Shown here: one piece after another, positions 8,859-18,056 of the stretch
Layout of the letters: each line of letters starts with the position of its first letter
Numbering within the stretch: the first letter of the stretch is position 1
Origin: Nocardia neocaledoniensis
Lineage (GTDB): Bacteria; Actinomycetota; Actinomycetes; Mycobacteriales; Mycobacteriaceae
Direction of reading: 5' to 3'
DNA length: 64,000 nt
Assembly: GCF_003182135.1 (NCBI RefSeq)
Contig: NZ_QGTL01000007.1
Span: forward strand, 62,001-126,000
Position numbers and translations under genes: made by a program
Notes under the pieces: model-generated
The model's database searches: none
What the model saw: only the letters and a program-made list of their open reading frames with translations
What the model was told of the DNA's origin: nothing

Positions 8859-11123
8859 TCAGGCCGAGGTGGCCGCGGGCTCGGGTTTCGCCGGCTCGGC
8901 GGGCACCGGCTCGTCGGCTTCCTTCAGCCCGAACTTGTCGTGCAGCTTCACGAGCGGCTTCGGTGACCACCAGTTCCAGGTGCCCATCATCCGCATCAGC
9001 GCCGGGGCGAGCAGCCCACGGATGACGGTCGCGTCGCTGATCACCGCCAGCGCGCACCCCAGACCGAACAGCTTCATCATCGACACGCCAGAGGTCGCCA
9101 CGCCGAGGAAGACGATGCTCATGAGCAGCGCCGCGGCGGTGAAGATGCGGCCGGTGCGCGCCACGCCCATGGCGACCGCCTCGGTGTTTCCCTCGGTGGT
9201 CTTGGGTCCGGCCAGCCATTCCTCGCGGATGCGCGAGAGCAGGAAGACCTCGTAGTCCATGGACGCGCCGAAGGCCAGGCTGAACATCAGGATGGGCATG
9301 GCCAGGTTGAGCGTGCCGGTGGCGGTGAAGCCGAGCAGGCCGGACAGATGCCCGTCCTGGAAGATCCACACCATCGCGCCGAACGTCGCCGCCAGCGACA
9401 GCATGTTGAGAATCAGCGCCTTCACCGGCAGCACCACGCTGCCCGTGAACAGGAACAACAGCACCAGGGTGGCGAGCGCGATCAGGGCACCGGCCAGCGG
9501 CAACTTGCCGGTGATCGCCTCGACCGAGTCCTGGTTGAGCGCGGCCGGGCCGGTGATCAGCGCCTCGGTGGGCGCGTCGACGGCGCGGATCGCGTCGAGC
9601 TGGGCGCGCCCGGCGTCGGAGTACGGATCCAGGCTGGTGGCGACCGACAGGTACGCGCCCTTGGCCGGGTCCGACATCTCCGGCACGCCGGCGGCGACCC
9701 GTAAGCCGTTGCGGTAGACGGCGGCACTGCTCAGCACGGCGGGCACATCGGGCACCTTGGACAGCTCGAGCGCGTAGGCGTGCAGGTCGGCGGGCGCGCC
9801 GCGGAACTCCGGCAGCACGACGGTCGCGCTCGCGGCCATGTCGGCGTCGAACTCGGTGCGCAGCACGTCACCGACATCGCGGCTGGCCACGCCGGTCGGC
9901 AGCGACCGGTCGTCGGGATAGCCGAACTGCACACCGAGGAACGGCGAACCGAGCAGCAACAGGAACGCCGTGGTCGCCAGGGCGATCGGCAGCGGCCGCT
10001 TCATCACGGCGGTGACCAGGCGGTACCAGAACGTCTCGCGCGGCTGCTTCTCCGCGCGCGGCGCGAGCCGGAACAGCCTGCGCAGCGGAGCGCGCAGATC
10101 GCCCGCGTCGATCCGGCCGCCGACGAGGATCAGCAGCGCGGGCAACACGATCACGGCGGCGCCCGCCGCGGCCGCGACGACGGCGATGCCCGCGTACGCG
10201 AACGACTTGAAGAAGTACTGCGGGAACACCAGCAGCGCCGACAGCGACAGGGCGACCACCAGCGCCGAGTAGACGACCGTGCGACCGGCGGTCCGGATCG
10301 AGCGGTGCACCGCAGCGGCCGGGGTGGCGCCCGCCGCCAGCTCCTCGCGATACCGGCTGACGATGAACAGGCTGTAGTCGATGGCCAGCGCCAAGCCGAG
10401 CGCGGTGGTCATGTTCAGCGCGAAGATCGACACGTCGGTGACCGCGGTGAGCACCCGCAGGATGCCGAGCGCGGCGGCGATCGCGAACAGGCCGATGGCG
10501 ATGGGCAGCGCGGCCGCGACCAGGCTGCCGAACACCAGCGCGAGCAGCAGGCCGGTGATCGGGATCGCCACGGCCTCGGCGATCACCAGATCCTTGCTGA
10601 TCTGGGTGTTGATGTCGGAGAACGAGGCCGCGAGGCCGCCCGGCACGATCGTCACGGGGCCGCTGTCGACCTGCAGTTCCTCGCTGAGCGCGGCCGCGCG
10701 CACGGGCAACTCGGCGTCGTCGCCCTCGATGCTGGCCATGATCAGCGCGCGCTTGCCGTCCTTGCTGCGCAGGGCCTGCTTCAGATCGGGCCGCGAGGTC
10801 CAGTACGACTGCACACCGCTGACGATGTCGGGATGGGTCCCCAGCTGGGCGATCGCGCTCTCCGCGGCCGCGCGCGCGGCCGGGGAGTCGGCGCCCTCGT
10901 CGGCGGTCACGAGCAGGACGTAGTTCGGCTCGCTGCCGGGGAAGTGCTCGCTCAAGTATTGGCTCGCGCGCACCGAGTCGAGGTCGTCGGTGACGAACCC
11001 GCCCGACTTCATGTGCGAGTGCACCGTGGCGCCGATCGCGCCACACAGGATCATCAGCAACAGGGCGACCGCGACCACCAGCCGTGGTCTGCCCACGGCG
11101 GCGCGGGCGATTCTCGTCAACAT
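8859..11123 (-). CDS. MmpL-family RND transporter
   Basis: A 754-residue lipid or drug exporter of the inner membrane (MMPL/RND superfamily). The topology is TM1 at residues about 12-35 (LVVAVALLLMILCGAI), a large extracytoplasmic domain, TM2-6, a second loop domain, TM7, another extracytoplasmic domain and TM8-12. The two proton-relay segments are visible as LGLALAIDYSLFIVSRYREEL and FGASMDYEVFLLSRIREEW, each with the Asp-Tyr pair conserved in MmpL3-like proteins. It lacks the long cytosolic C-terminal domain of MmpL3 and ends in a Pro/Ala-rich tail. No MmpS gene is adjacent. It is a stand-alone unit bracketed by terminators at 8819-8849 and 11194-11227. Substrate unknown. Confidence 0.9.
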   Translation of the reverse strand: MLTRIARAAVGRPRLVVAVALLLMILCGAIGATVHSHMKSGGFVTDDLDSVRASQYLSEHFPGSEPNYVLLVTADEGADSPAARAAAESAIAQLGTHPDIVSGVQSYWTSRPDLKQALRSKDGKRALIMASIEGDDAELPVRAAALSEELQVDSGPVTIVPGGLAASFSDINTQISKDLVIAEAVAIPITGLLLALVFGSLVAAALPIAIGLFAIAAALGILRVLTAVTDVSIFALNMTTALGLALAIDYSLFIVSRYREELAAGATPAAAVHRSIRTAGRTVVYSALVVALSLSALLVFPQYFFKSFAYAGIAVVAAAAGAAVIVLPALLILVGGRIDAGDLRAPLRRLFRLAPRAEKQPRETFWYRLVTAVMKRPLPIALATTAFLLLLGSPFLGVQFGYPDDRSLPTGVASRDVGDVLRTEFDADMAASATVVLPEFRGAPADLHAYALELSKVPDVPAVLSSAAVYRNGLRVAAGVPEMSDPAKGAYLSVATSLDPYSDAGRAQLDAIRAVDAPTEALITGPAALNQDSVEAITGKLPLAGALIALATLVLLFLFTGSVVLPVKALILNMLSLAATFGAMVWIFQDGHLSGLLGFTATGTLNLAMPILMFSLAFGASMDYEVFLLSRIREEWLAGPKTTEGNTEAVAMGVARTGRIFTAAALLMSIVFLGVATSGVSMMKLFGLGCALAVISDATVIRGLLAPALMRMMGTWNWWSPKPLVKLHDKFGLKEADEPVPAEPAKPEPAATSA

Positions 11124-11193
11124 CGTCGGGGGCTCTCTCTAGGGAACGTCGAAAGTCACCGTATCCCGCACGGAATCTCGTCGATACCCCCTC

Positions 11194-11227
11194 GGGGCGG
11201 AGATGAGGCGAGTACCATCTCCGCCCC
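11194..11227 (-). terminator. Terminator of hmgA-fahA
   Basis: Perfect 12-base inverted repeat GGGGCGGAGATG (11194-11205) and CATCTCCGCCCC (11216-11227) with a 10-base loop, 27 bases beyond the fahA stop. It separates the tyrosine-catabolic operon from mmpL. Confidence 0.75.
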
Positions 11228-11253
11228 TGGGCGGATGCCAGGGGGCTGCGCCA

Positions 11254-12438
11254 CTACCCGCGCGCGGGCAGGATCCGGCCGCTGACCGCGCCGAGGCCGA
11301 TCGGCCGGCCCGCGGTTCCCGGCGCGGTCGCGGTGATGACGACCTCGTCGCCGTCGGCGAGGAAGGTGCGCTCCGCGTCGCCGACGGTGATGGGTTCGGC
11401 TCCACCCCAGGACAATTCGATGAAGGACCCGCGCTGGTCGCGTTCCGGGCCGGAGATCGTGCCGGAGGCGAACAGATCACCGGGACGCACCGAGGCCCCG
11501 TTGGCCGTGAGATGCGCCAGCATCTGCGCGGGCGACCAGTACATCCGCGCGTAGGGCGGCCGTGCGACGACCTCGCCGTTCCAGGCCACCGCCAGCTCGA
11601 TGTCGAGCCCGTGATCCTCGGTGCCGCGCAGGTAGGGGAGCGGTTGCGGGGTTTGGGTCGGTAGTGGAATCCGGGCCGCGGCCAGCGCGTCCATCGGCGT
11701 CACCCAGGCCGAGAGCGAGGTACTGAACGACTTGCCGAGGAACGGGCCGAGCGGCTGGTACTCCCAGGCCTGGATGTCGCGGGCCGACCAGTCGTTCACC
11801 AGGGCGACGCCGAACACGTGCTCGGCGAACTCGTCGACCCCCACCGGAACGCCGAGCGGCGACCCGGCGCCCACCACGAATCCCAGCTCCGCCTCGATGT
11901 CCAGCCGCCGCGACGGCCCGAAGTCCGGTGTCCCCGAATCGGTTCGGCGCTGACCGCGCGGCCGGATCACCGGCGTCCCCGAGACGACGACCGTCCCGGC
12001 CCGCCCGTGATAACCCACCGGCAGATGTCGCCAATTCGGCAGCAGCGGTTCACTGTCCGGCCGGAAGAGGCGGCCGAGATTGGTGGCGTGATCGATGCTC
12101 GCGTAGAAGTCGACGTAATCGCCGATGCGCACCGGCAGGGCCAGCTCGACGCCGTTGATCGGGTGCACCGCGTCGATCGGCAGTTCGGCGTCGGCGAGCT
12201 CGCGCAGCCGGGCGCGGACGGTGCGCCAGCGGTCGGGTCCGGCGGCGAGGAAGGCGTTCAGGTCGGGCCGCGCGAAGATCGGATCACCCAGCAGCGCCAC
12301 CAGATCGAGCACCGTGTCGCCGAGTCGCGCGCCCACCCGGAGTTCTCCGCCCGGCGGCGCGAAGACGCCGTAGGGCAGGTTCTCCGGCCCGAACAGCGAG
12401 TCCGGCGCGACCTCGACCCGCAGCAGCCGCGCGCTCAT
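11254..12438 (-). CDS. fahA: Fumarylacetoacetase
   Basis: Last enzyme of the homogentisate pathway for phenylalanine and tyrosine breakdown: hydrolyses 4-fumarylacetoacetate to fumarate and acetoacetate. It is a 394-residue, cytosolic, metal-dependent enzyme. The N-terminal SH3-like region begins after FGPENLPYGVFAPPG; the C-terminal FAA hydrolase fold carries IGDYVDFYASIDHATNLG (metal Asp and catalytic His region), LPVGYHGRAGTVVVSG, DIEAELGFVVG (metal Glu) and ALVNDWSARDIQAWEYQPLGPFLGKSF. The ATG overlaps the hmgA stop as ATGA, so hmgA and fahA are translationally coupled. Confidence 0.95.
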   Translation of the reverse strand: MSARLLRVEVAPDSLFGPENLPYGVFAPPGGELRVGARLGDTVLDLVALLGDPIFARPDLNAFLAAGPDRWRTVRARLRELADAELPIDAVHPINGVELALPVRIGDYVDFYASIDHATNLGRLFRPDSEPLLPNWRHLPVGYHGRAGTVVVSGTPVIRPRGQRRTDSGTPDFGPSRRLDIEAELGFVVGAGSPLGVPVGVDEFAEHVFGVALVNDWSARDIQAWEYQPLGPFLGKSFSTSLSAWVTPMDALAAARIPLPTQTPQPLPYLRGTEDHGLDIELAVAWNGEVVARPPYARMYWSPAQMLAHLTANGASVRPGDLFASGTISGPERDQRGSFIELSWGGAEPITVGDAERTFLADGDEVVITATAPGTAGRPIGLGAVSGRILPARG

Positions 12439-13637
12439 CGCAGCCCCGGCCCGCGACCCGACCAGGTCCAGGCGTAGGCCGGATCCTCGCAGGCCAGCGC
12501 GCCCTCGCCGAGCTGCAGCGGCCGGAAGGTGTCGACCATCACCGCCAGCTCGTCGAAGAACTCCGCGCCGATGCTGCGCTCGTAGGCGCCGGGTTGCGGT
12601 CCGTGCGCGTAGCCGCCGGGATGCGCCGACACCGAGCCCTGCGCGATCCCGGAACCCTTGCGCGCCTCGTAGTTTCCGCCGCAATAGAACATGATCTCGT
12701 CGGAGTCGACATTCGAGTGGTAGTACGGCACCGGGATCGACAGCGGGTGATAGTCCACCTTGCGCGGGACGAAATTGCAGATCACGAAGTTGATCGCCTC
12801 GAAGGCCTGATGCACCGGCGGCGGCTGGTGCACCCGGCCGGTGAGCGGCTCGAAATCGGCGATGTTGAAGGTGTACGGGTACAGGCAGCCGTCCCAGCCG
12901 ACCACGTCGAACGGGTGCGTCGCGTAGACCATCCTGGTGCCGACCACCTCGGCGCCCGGCCGGTGCTTCACCAGCACCTCCACCTCGGTGCCCTCGGCGA
13001 GCAGCGGGCTCGCCGGCCCGTGCAGGTCGCGCTCGCAGTACGGCGAATTCTCCAGCAGCTGACCGAATTTGGAGAGGTACCGCTTCGGCGGGGTGATGTG
13101 GCTCGATGCCTCGATCACGTACGCCCGCAACGGTTCCTCGCCCGCGGGCAGCCAGCGGTGGGTGGTGGCGCGCGGCATGATCACCTGGTCGCCCTGCCGC
13201 ACCGGCAGCGTGCCGAACACGCTCTCCACCACGGCCGCACCGGATTCCACATACACCAGCTCGTCGCCGATGGCGTTGCGGTACAGGGGCGACGCGCCCT
13301 TGGCGACGACGTAGGAGATCCGCACATCGGGATTGCCGAGCAGGAGCCTGCGCCCGGTCACCGGGTCGGTCGCGGCCGGGGTGTCGGCGGGGAACAGGTC
13401 GGGCAGGCGCAGATGCCGGTGGCGCAGTGGATGATTCGGGGTCAGTGTCTGGTCGGGGAGTTCCCAGACCGTCGCGTCGACGATGGCCGGTGGCATGCCG
13501 CGGTGGTAGAGCAGCGAGGAGTCGCCGGAGAACCCCTCCTCGCCCATCAGCTCCTCGTAGTAGAGGTGACCGTGCTCGTCCCGATGCTGCGTATGCCGCT
13601 TCGGGGGCACATTCCCCACCTGCCGATAGAACGCCAC
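12435..13637 (-). CDS. hmgA: Homogentisate 1,2-dioxygenase
   Basis: Non-haem Fe(II) cupin dioxygenase that opens the ring of homogentisate to maleylacetoacetate. The 400-residue protein carries QVGNVPPKRHTQHRD near its N-terminus, the cupin segment VIMPRATTHRWLP, and the C-terminal iron-binding region GGYAHGPQPGAYERSIGAEFFDEL. The GTG at 13637 is chosen over the GTG at 13643 because GGGAGG lies seven bases before the former but touches the latter. No maleylacetoacetate isomerase gene is next to it; it may be elsewhere or replaced by a thiol-dependent non-enzymatic step. Confidence 0.92.
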   Translation of the reverse strand: MAFYRQVGNVPPKRHTQHRDEHGHLYYEELMGEEGFSGDSSLLYHRGMPPAIVDATVWELPDQTLTPNHPLRHRHLRLPDLFPADTPAATDPVTGRRLLLGNPDVRISYVVAKGASPLYRNAIGDELVYVESGAAVVESVFGTLPVRQGDQVIMPRATTHRWLPAGEEPLRAYVIEASSHITPPKRYLSKFGQLLENSPYCERDLHGPASPLLAEGTEVEVLVKHRPGAEVVGTRMVYATHPFDVVGWDGCLYPYTFNIADFEPLTGRVHQPPPVHQAFEAINFVICNFVPRKVDYHPLSIPVPYYHSNVDSDEIMFYCGGNYEARKGSGIAQGSVSAHPGGYAHGPQPGAYERSIGAEFFDELAVMVDTFRPLQLGEGALACEDPAYAWTWSGRGPGLR

Positions 13638-13702
13638 AAGCACACCTCCCGCTACGTCGCAGGCCGGATGGACCTGCTTCCACGGTACCGCCGACGGCGT
13701 GG

Positions 13703-14512
13703 TCAGTCGGTGAACTCCGCGATCACCGGGGCGTGATCGCTGGCGCCCTTGCCCTTGCGTTCCTCGCGGTCGATGGACGCGTCCTTGACCTGGTCGGCCA
13801 GCGTTGGGGAGGCCAGGATGAAGTCGATGCGCATGCCCTCCTTACGGGGGAAGCGCAGCTGGGTGTAGTCCCAGTAGGTGAAGGCGCCCGGGGTGAACGA
13901 GCGGACGACGTCACGCAGGCCGGTGTCGAGCATCGCCTGGAAGGCGGCGCGCTCGGGGCCGGAGGTGTGGGTCTTGCCCGCGAAGAACGCAGGCGACCAC
14001 ACGTCCTCGTCGGTGGGGGCGATGTTCCAGTCGCCGACCAGCGCGATCTTGGCGGCGGGGTCCTGCGCCAGCCAGCGGGCGGTGCTGTCGCGCAGGGTCG
14101 AGAGCCAGCTCAGCTTGTAGGCGTAGTGCGGGTCGTCGAGCGACCGGCCGTTGGGCACGTACAGGCTCCACACCCTGACCCCGCCGCAGGTGGCGCCCAG
14201 TGCCCTGGCCTCCACGACGGGCGTCTCGATCAGCGAATCGCCCGCGTTCTTGTCGAAGCCGGGCTGGTCGGGGAACCCGATCTCGACATCGGTGAGCCCC
14301 ACCCTGGACACGATGGCCACGCCGTTCCACTGATTGAGGCCCACGTGGGCGACCTCGTAGCCGGCTTCGTCGAACCGCTCGTACGGGAACTGGTCGTCCC
14401 GGCACTTGGTCTCCTGCAGCGCCAGCACATCGATGTCGTGGCGGTCCAGGAAGGCGATCACCCGGTCGACGCGGGAGCGCACCGAGTTGACGTTCCAGGT
14501 GGCGAGACGCAA
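13703..14512 (-). CDS. xthA: Exodeoxyribonuclease III
   Basis: AP endonuclease and 3'-5' exonuclease of base-excision repair (endonuclease/exonuclease/phosphatase fold). All catalytic blocks are present in 269 residues: WNVNS at the N-terminus, LQETK with the metal-binding Glu34, YVPNGR, GDWNIAP (Asp and Asn), MRIDFIL and SDHAPV with the catalytic His. The start is TTG at 14510-14512, supported by AGAAAGGA upstream. It lies 13 bases after the GNAT gene and matches Rv0427c in both neighbour and order, so it is probably co-transcribed with def and the acetyltransferase. Confidence 0.95.
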   Translation of the reverse strand: MRLATWNVNSVRSRVDRVIAFLDRHDIDVLALQETKCRDDQFPYERFDEAGYEVAHVGLNQWNGVAIVSRVGLTDVEIGFPDQPGFDKNAGDSLIETPVVEARALGATCGGVRVWSLYVPNGRSLDDPHYAYKLSWLSTLRDSTARWLAQDPAAKIALVGDWNIAPTDEDVWSPAFFAGKTHTSGPERAAFQAMLDTGLRDVVRSFTPGAFTYWDYTQLRFPRKEGMRIDFILASPTLADQVKDASIDREERKGKGASDHAPVIAEFTD

Positions 14513-14524
14513 CGGAGGTCCTTT

Positions 14525-15487
14525 CTAGACCGCGCTCGGCGGCGCGGCGTAGCGGTAGCTGTGGTGTTCGAGGAAACCGAGCTCGCGGTACAGCGCGAGA
14601 CCGGCGGCGTTGCCGACCTCCACCTGGACGTAGGCGTGGGTGGCGCCGTGCTCGGCGCCCCAGCGGATCAGCTCGGCGCACAGCAGCGCGGCCAGCCCGT
14701 TGCGACGATGCGCGGTCGCGACCGCGACGCAGGTCAGGCCGACCCAGCGGCGGCCGTCGGGCGCCGTGGTCACCGCGCCGCGGCCGATGGCCAGCGGGTC
14801 GGGCACGCCGAGCGAGGCGAAGCCGAGGGTGCCGTCGAGTACGGCGCCGAGGACGGCCCGATCCGGTTCGCGCACACCGGGATCCAGCGGGATCTCGCCG
14901 CGGTAGCGGTGCACGGCCAGCCACCCGTCGTCGGGTTCGGCCGCGATCCGCACCATCGACGGGCCTTGCGGCAGGACGAGATTGGCGATGTCGAGACCGA
15001 GCACGACCGTCTCGTTCCAGGTGCTCCAGCCGGGTGGTACCGGGGCGAGACGATCGGGCAGCTGCAACAGCAGCGGAAGGCCGCGCTCGGTGTACCAGTC
15101 CGCGATGCGGCGCATGGTGTCGATCGAGAGCACCGCGGGCACGCCGGACTCACCCAGCGGCACCGCGGAATTCGCGCGGCCGGTGTAGGAATTGCCCGCG
15201 CGCGCCAGCCAGCCGTCGATCCACAGGTGCTCGACGCCGGGCCAGGCGCCCGCCGCCGCCGTCTCCAGCGAGCGGATCTCCTTGGTGCGAATCGGCCTCG
15301 GCCCCAGGGCCTTCAGCGCGACGACGCGGTCCGGCGCCACCGAGACCAGCTCGCCCTCGGCGGTGCGCACCGACGGCGGATCCACCGAGACCAGCTCGCC
15401 GATCACATCGGTGAGCGGCTGGGGATAACCCTCGGGCAGTTGGTACCGCATCACCACCCGGCGGCCGAGGGGGATCTCAGTCGTCAT
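14525..15487 (-). CDS. GNAT-family N-acetyltransferase (Rv0428c-like)
   Basis: A 320-residue two-part protein. The N-terminal 120 residues form a small beta domain starting MTTEIPLGRRVVMRYQLPEG, and the C-terminal half is a GNAT fold with the acetyl-CoA loop VAVATAHRRNGLAALLCAELIRW and the closing VEVGNAAGLALYRELGF. The acceptor is unknown. It overlaps the end of def by 11 bases and precedes xthA, the same trio as Rv0429c-Rv0428c-Rv0427c. That conserved linkage suggests a link to protein maturation or repair, but no direct role can be read from sequence. Confidence 0.85.
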   Translation of the reverse strand: MTTEIPLGRRVVMRYQLPEGYPQPLTDVIGELVSVDPPSVRTAEGELVSVAPDRVVALKALGPRPIRTKEIRSLETAAAGAWPGVEHLWIDGWLARAGNSYTGRANSAVPLGESGVPAVLSIDTMRRIADWYTERGLPLLLQLPDRLAPVPPGWSTWNETVVLGLDIANLVLPQGPSMVRIAAEPDDGWLAVHRYRGEIPLDPGVREPDRAVLGAVLDGTLGFASLGVPDPLAIGRGAVTTAPDGRRWVGLTCVAVATAHRRNGLAALLCAELIRWGAEHGATHAYVQVEVGNAAGLALYRELGFLEHHSYRYAAPPSAV

Positions 15488-16067
15488 GGCCGAACGGGTC
15501 GGGCACGGTGCCGGGGATCCAGCTCAGACCCGGTGTGCCCCAGCCGTTGCGCTTGATCGCCTTCTTCGCCGCGCGGGCGTTGCGGCCGATCAGCACGTCG
15601 ACGTAGAGGAAGCCGTCGAGGTGGCCCACCTCGTGCTGCAGCATGCGGGCGAAGAACCCGGTGCCCTCGATGTCGACCGGCTCGCCGTGCTCGTCGGTGC
15701 CGGTGACCCTGGCCCAGTCGGCCCGGCCGGTCGGGAACTGCTCACCCGGCACGGACAGGCAGCCCTCCTCGTCGTCGTCGGGGTCGGGCATGGTCTCCGG
15801 GATCGCGGAGGTCTCCAGCACGGGGTTGATCACCGCGCCCTTGCGCCGCACCGGCTTGCCGGAGCCGTCGACATCGGGGCAGTCGTAGACGAACAGCCGC
15901 TTGCCGACGCCGACCTGGTTGGCCGCCAGGCCGACACCCTTGGATTCGGCGAGGGTGTCGTACATGTCCGCGATCAGCTCGGCCAGCTCGGCCGGCGTCT
16001 CCGTCACCGGTGCGGTGGGGGTGTGGAGGACGGGGTCGCCGACGATCACGATCGGGAGAATTGCCAT
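15477..16067 (-). CDS. def: Peptide deformylase
   Basis: Metalloenzyme removing the N-formyl group from new proteins. At 196 residues it matches the actinobacterial type-I enzyme. The three metal/active-site motifs are GVGLAANQVG (I), EEGCLSVPG (II, Cys ligand) and MLQHEVGHLDG (III, two His ligands and the Glu base). The mycobacterial-type C-terminal extension ending WGTPGLSWIPGTVPDPFGH is present. ATG 16067 gives MAILPIVIVGDPVL; an ATG three codons upstream is a weaker alternative. The gene is divergent from the DUF3263 gene across 258 bases that hold both promoters, with no other visible structure. Confidence 0.97.
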   Translation of the reverse strand: MAILPIVIVGDPVLHTPTAPVTETPAELAELIADMYDTLAESKGVGLAANQVGVGKRLFVYDCPDVDGSGKPVRRKGAVINPVLETSAIPETMPDPDDDEEGCLSVPGEQFPTGRADWARVTGTDEHGEPVDIEGTGFFARMLQHEVGHLDGFLYVDVLIGRNARAAKKAIKRNGWGTPGLSWIPGTVPDPFGHDD

Positions 16068-16325
16068 GGCCGCCATTATCGCCGGACCCGTGCGCCGGGC
16101 GGCGCCGACCCCTGTGGCCGACACGACACCTACTGGCGCTGGGTCTATGGCGCCGACCCTCGAGGGCCCTGCGTGGTTACACTGCGCTACCGCCTCCGGG
16201 CCCGCCGTGGCTCGCCGCGGCCAACACGCCGAGACATGGCTCCTACGATCCGCCGCACCCGTGGTTCAATGATCCGCGACGTGCAAGCGTCATTTTCATC
16301 TCGTGATACTCGGCGAGGGAGCAAG

Positions 16326-16643
16326 ATGGACGGCGCAGCAGCTCGCAACATCGAAGCTGGGAATTCGCACGACGCGACCATCGACGAGCCCGGCGGCCTG
16401 AGTCGCCGCGAGCTCGAGATCCTCGACTTCGAACGAAAATGGTGGAAGTACGCGGGCGCCAAGGAAGACGCGATCCGTGAACTGTTCGCCATGTCGGCCA
16501 CCAGGTACTACCAGGTTCTCAACGCGGTCGTCGACAAGGAAGAAGCCCTGGCCGCCGACCCGATGCTGGTCAAACGCCTGCGCAGGCTGCGGGCCAGCAG
16601 GCAGAAGGCCCGCGCGGCCCGCCGACTCGGTTTCCAGGTCTGA
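16326..16643 (+). CDS. DUF3263 protein (Rv0430-like)
   Basis: A 105-residue, basic, helical protein. The conserved core runs GLSRRELEILDFERKWWKYAGAKEDAIRELFAMSATRYYQVLNAVVD, in which SATRYYQVLN resembles a DNA-recognition helix, and the C-terminus ends RLRRLRASRQKARAARRLGFQV. A nucleic-acid-binding role is inferred. ATG 16326 follows GAGGGAG. The position, divergent from def and followed by a LytR_C gene and sodC, is the same as Rv0430-Rv0431-Rv0432. Confidence 0.88.
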   Translation: MDGAAARNIEAGNSHDATIDEPGGLSRRELEILDFERKWWKYAGAKEDAIRELFAMSATRYYQVLNAVVDKEEALAADPMLVKRLRRLRASRQKARAARRLGFQV

Positions 16644-16685
16644 CATGACAGCCACACTCGGCTCGTTGCGACTAGGGTTGCGCGG

Positions 16686-17258
16686 GTGAGCAACCCGAAT
16701 CCCACCCCCGGCGGCCCACCGCTGCGCGCGCTGGCGATGGTGTTGATCGCGCTGGCCATCGTCTTCGCCGGCCTGGGTGCGATGTCGCTGTCGAACTCCG
16801 GCGCCGAGGCGGCCGACCCGGCCGAACAGACAGAGACCACCAGCTCCAGCGCGGTCGCGCAGGCGCCGGCCACCACGGCCGCGCCGACGACGACCAGCGC
16901 CGCCGCGGCGCCGACCACCACGACGGTCGCGCCGACCACCACCACGACAACCACAGCGCCGACGACCACCGCGTCCGGCGGTGCCGTGGATCAGAGTGTG
17001 CCGGTACGGGTGCTGAACAACAGCCTGGTCGCCGGGCTGGCCGCGCGCACCGCGAGCCAGCTGACCTCCTCGGGCTGGAGCAACGTCAGCACCGGCAACT
17101 ACTCCGGCGCGAATCTCACCGCGACGACGGTGTTCTACGGCGGCGGCGCGGGCGACAAGGCCGCCGCCACCGAGATCGCCGCGGAGATCGGCGGAACGGT
17201 CGCGCCGAAGACCGGTGACACCTCGCCGGGCGTCGTCGTCGTGCTGACCGGCAGCTGA
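16686..17258 (+). CDS. Membrane-anchored LytR C-terminal domain protein (Rv0431-like)
   Basis: A 190-residue envelope protein. A single N-terminal membrane anchor (ALAMVLIALAIVFAGLGAMSL) is followed by a long Thr/Pro/Ala-rich spacer (residues about 45-97), likely spanning the cell wall, and a C-terminal LytR_C domain (VPVRVLNNSLVAGLAARTASQLTSSGW to VVVVLTGS). Such domains are thought to bind cell-wall glycans. The GTG start has no Shine-Dalgarno; TAGGGT (16673-16678) lies seven bases upstream, fitting a leaderless mRNA. It sits between the DUF3263 gene and sodC as in M. tuberculosis. Confidence 0.85.
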   Translation: MSNPNPTPGGPPLRALAMVLIALAIVFAGLGAMSLSNSGAEAADPAEQTETTSSSAVAQAPATTAAPTTTSAAAAPTTTTVAPTTTTTTTAPTTTASGGAVDQSVPVRVLNNSLVAGLAARTASQLTSSGWSNVSTGNYSGANLTATTVFYGGGAGDKAAATEIAAEIGGTVAPKTGDTSPGVVVVLTGS

Positions 17259-17347
17259 CGACGGGCGCGGCACGCCGTGCCGTGCGCGGTGAAAGCGCTG
17301 TGGCATCATCTTGAGCGGTACAGCCCCTGCACTGAAGGAGTTCCCTG

Positions 17348-18046
17348 ATGGCCACGTCGACAACCCGTCGCCCGTCCTGGCGCACCGTCACCCCGGTGCT
17401 CGCGGTTGCCGTGTTCGGACTCGCTGCGTGCACCAACAGCCAGGAGTCGAGTGACGTCAAGGGGACCACGCCGCCGGTGTGGACCAGCTCGCCCGCGCCC
17501 GGTGGCGAAGGCCACGGCGGTAGCGGCGGTCACGGCGCGCCGACCACCGCCGACAGCCACGGCGGCAGCGGCGATCACGGTACCCCGGCGGCCGGCGGCC
17601 TGAAGGCGGAACTGAAGAACGGCTCCGGCGGCGGCGTCGGCACCGCGACCATCGCCTCCGAGGGTGGCCACCTGGTCATCACCGTCGAGGCGCACGGTCT
17701 GACCCCCGGCTTCCACGGCCTGCACTTCCACCAGAACGGCACCTGCGAGGGCGATTTCGCCTCGGCGGGCGGCCACCTGCAGGTCGGCGCCGCCAACGCG
17801 CACCCGGCCAGCGGCGATCTGTCCTCGCTGCAGGTCGGCGCCGACGGCACCGCGAAGCTGGTCACCACCACCGACAGCGTCACCCTGGACCAGGTCAAGG
17901 GCAAGGCGCTGATCGTGCACTCCGGCGCCGACAACTTCGGCAACATCCCGCCCCGGTACTCCCGCGAGGGCGGCACCGGCCCCGACGAGGCCACGCTGTC
18001 CACGGGCGACGCCGGTAGCCGGGTCGCCTGCGGCGTCGTCGGTTAG
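17348..18046 (+). CDS. sodC: Cu(-Zn) superoxide dismutase lipoprotein
   Basis: Periplasmic or envelope superoxide dismutase, 232 residues. A lipoprotein signal ends in LAAC (Cys28). A Gly/His-rich linker (residues about 52-82, with repeated GHGG and HGG units) precedes the catalytic domain. Copper ligands are visible in GLHFHQNGTC and SAGGHLQVG, and the late His in LIVHSGADNFGNIPPRY; the disulfide Cys pair is in NGTC and RVACGVVG. The loop that normally holds the zinc His residues is short, as in the copper-only M. tuberculosis enzyme. Gene order matches Rv0432. Confidence 0.95.
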   Translation: MATSTTRRPSWRTVTPVLAVAVFGLAACTNSQESSDVKGTTPPVWTSSPAPGGEGHGGSGGHGAPTTADSHGGSGDHGTPAAGGLKAELKNGSGGGVGTATIASEGGHLVITVEAHGLTPGFHGLHFHQNGTCEGDFASAGGHLQVGAANAHPASGDLSSLQVGADGTAKLVTTTDSVTLDQVKGKALIVHSGADNFGNIPPRYSREGGTGPDEATLSTGDAGSRVACGVVG

Positions 18047-18056
18047 CGAGACGCGC

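Noticed and set aside
8781..8966. Short plus-strand frame near the thiC leader
   Set aside because: It crosses the mmpL terminator and the end of mmpL, and has no ribosome site.
15486..16325. Upstream extension of the DUF3263 frame opposite def
   Set aside because: Antisense to def; the family starts at the ATG with a good ribosome site at 16326.
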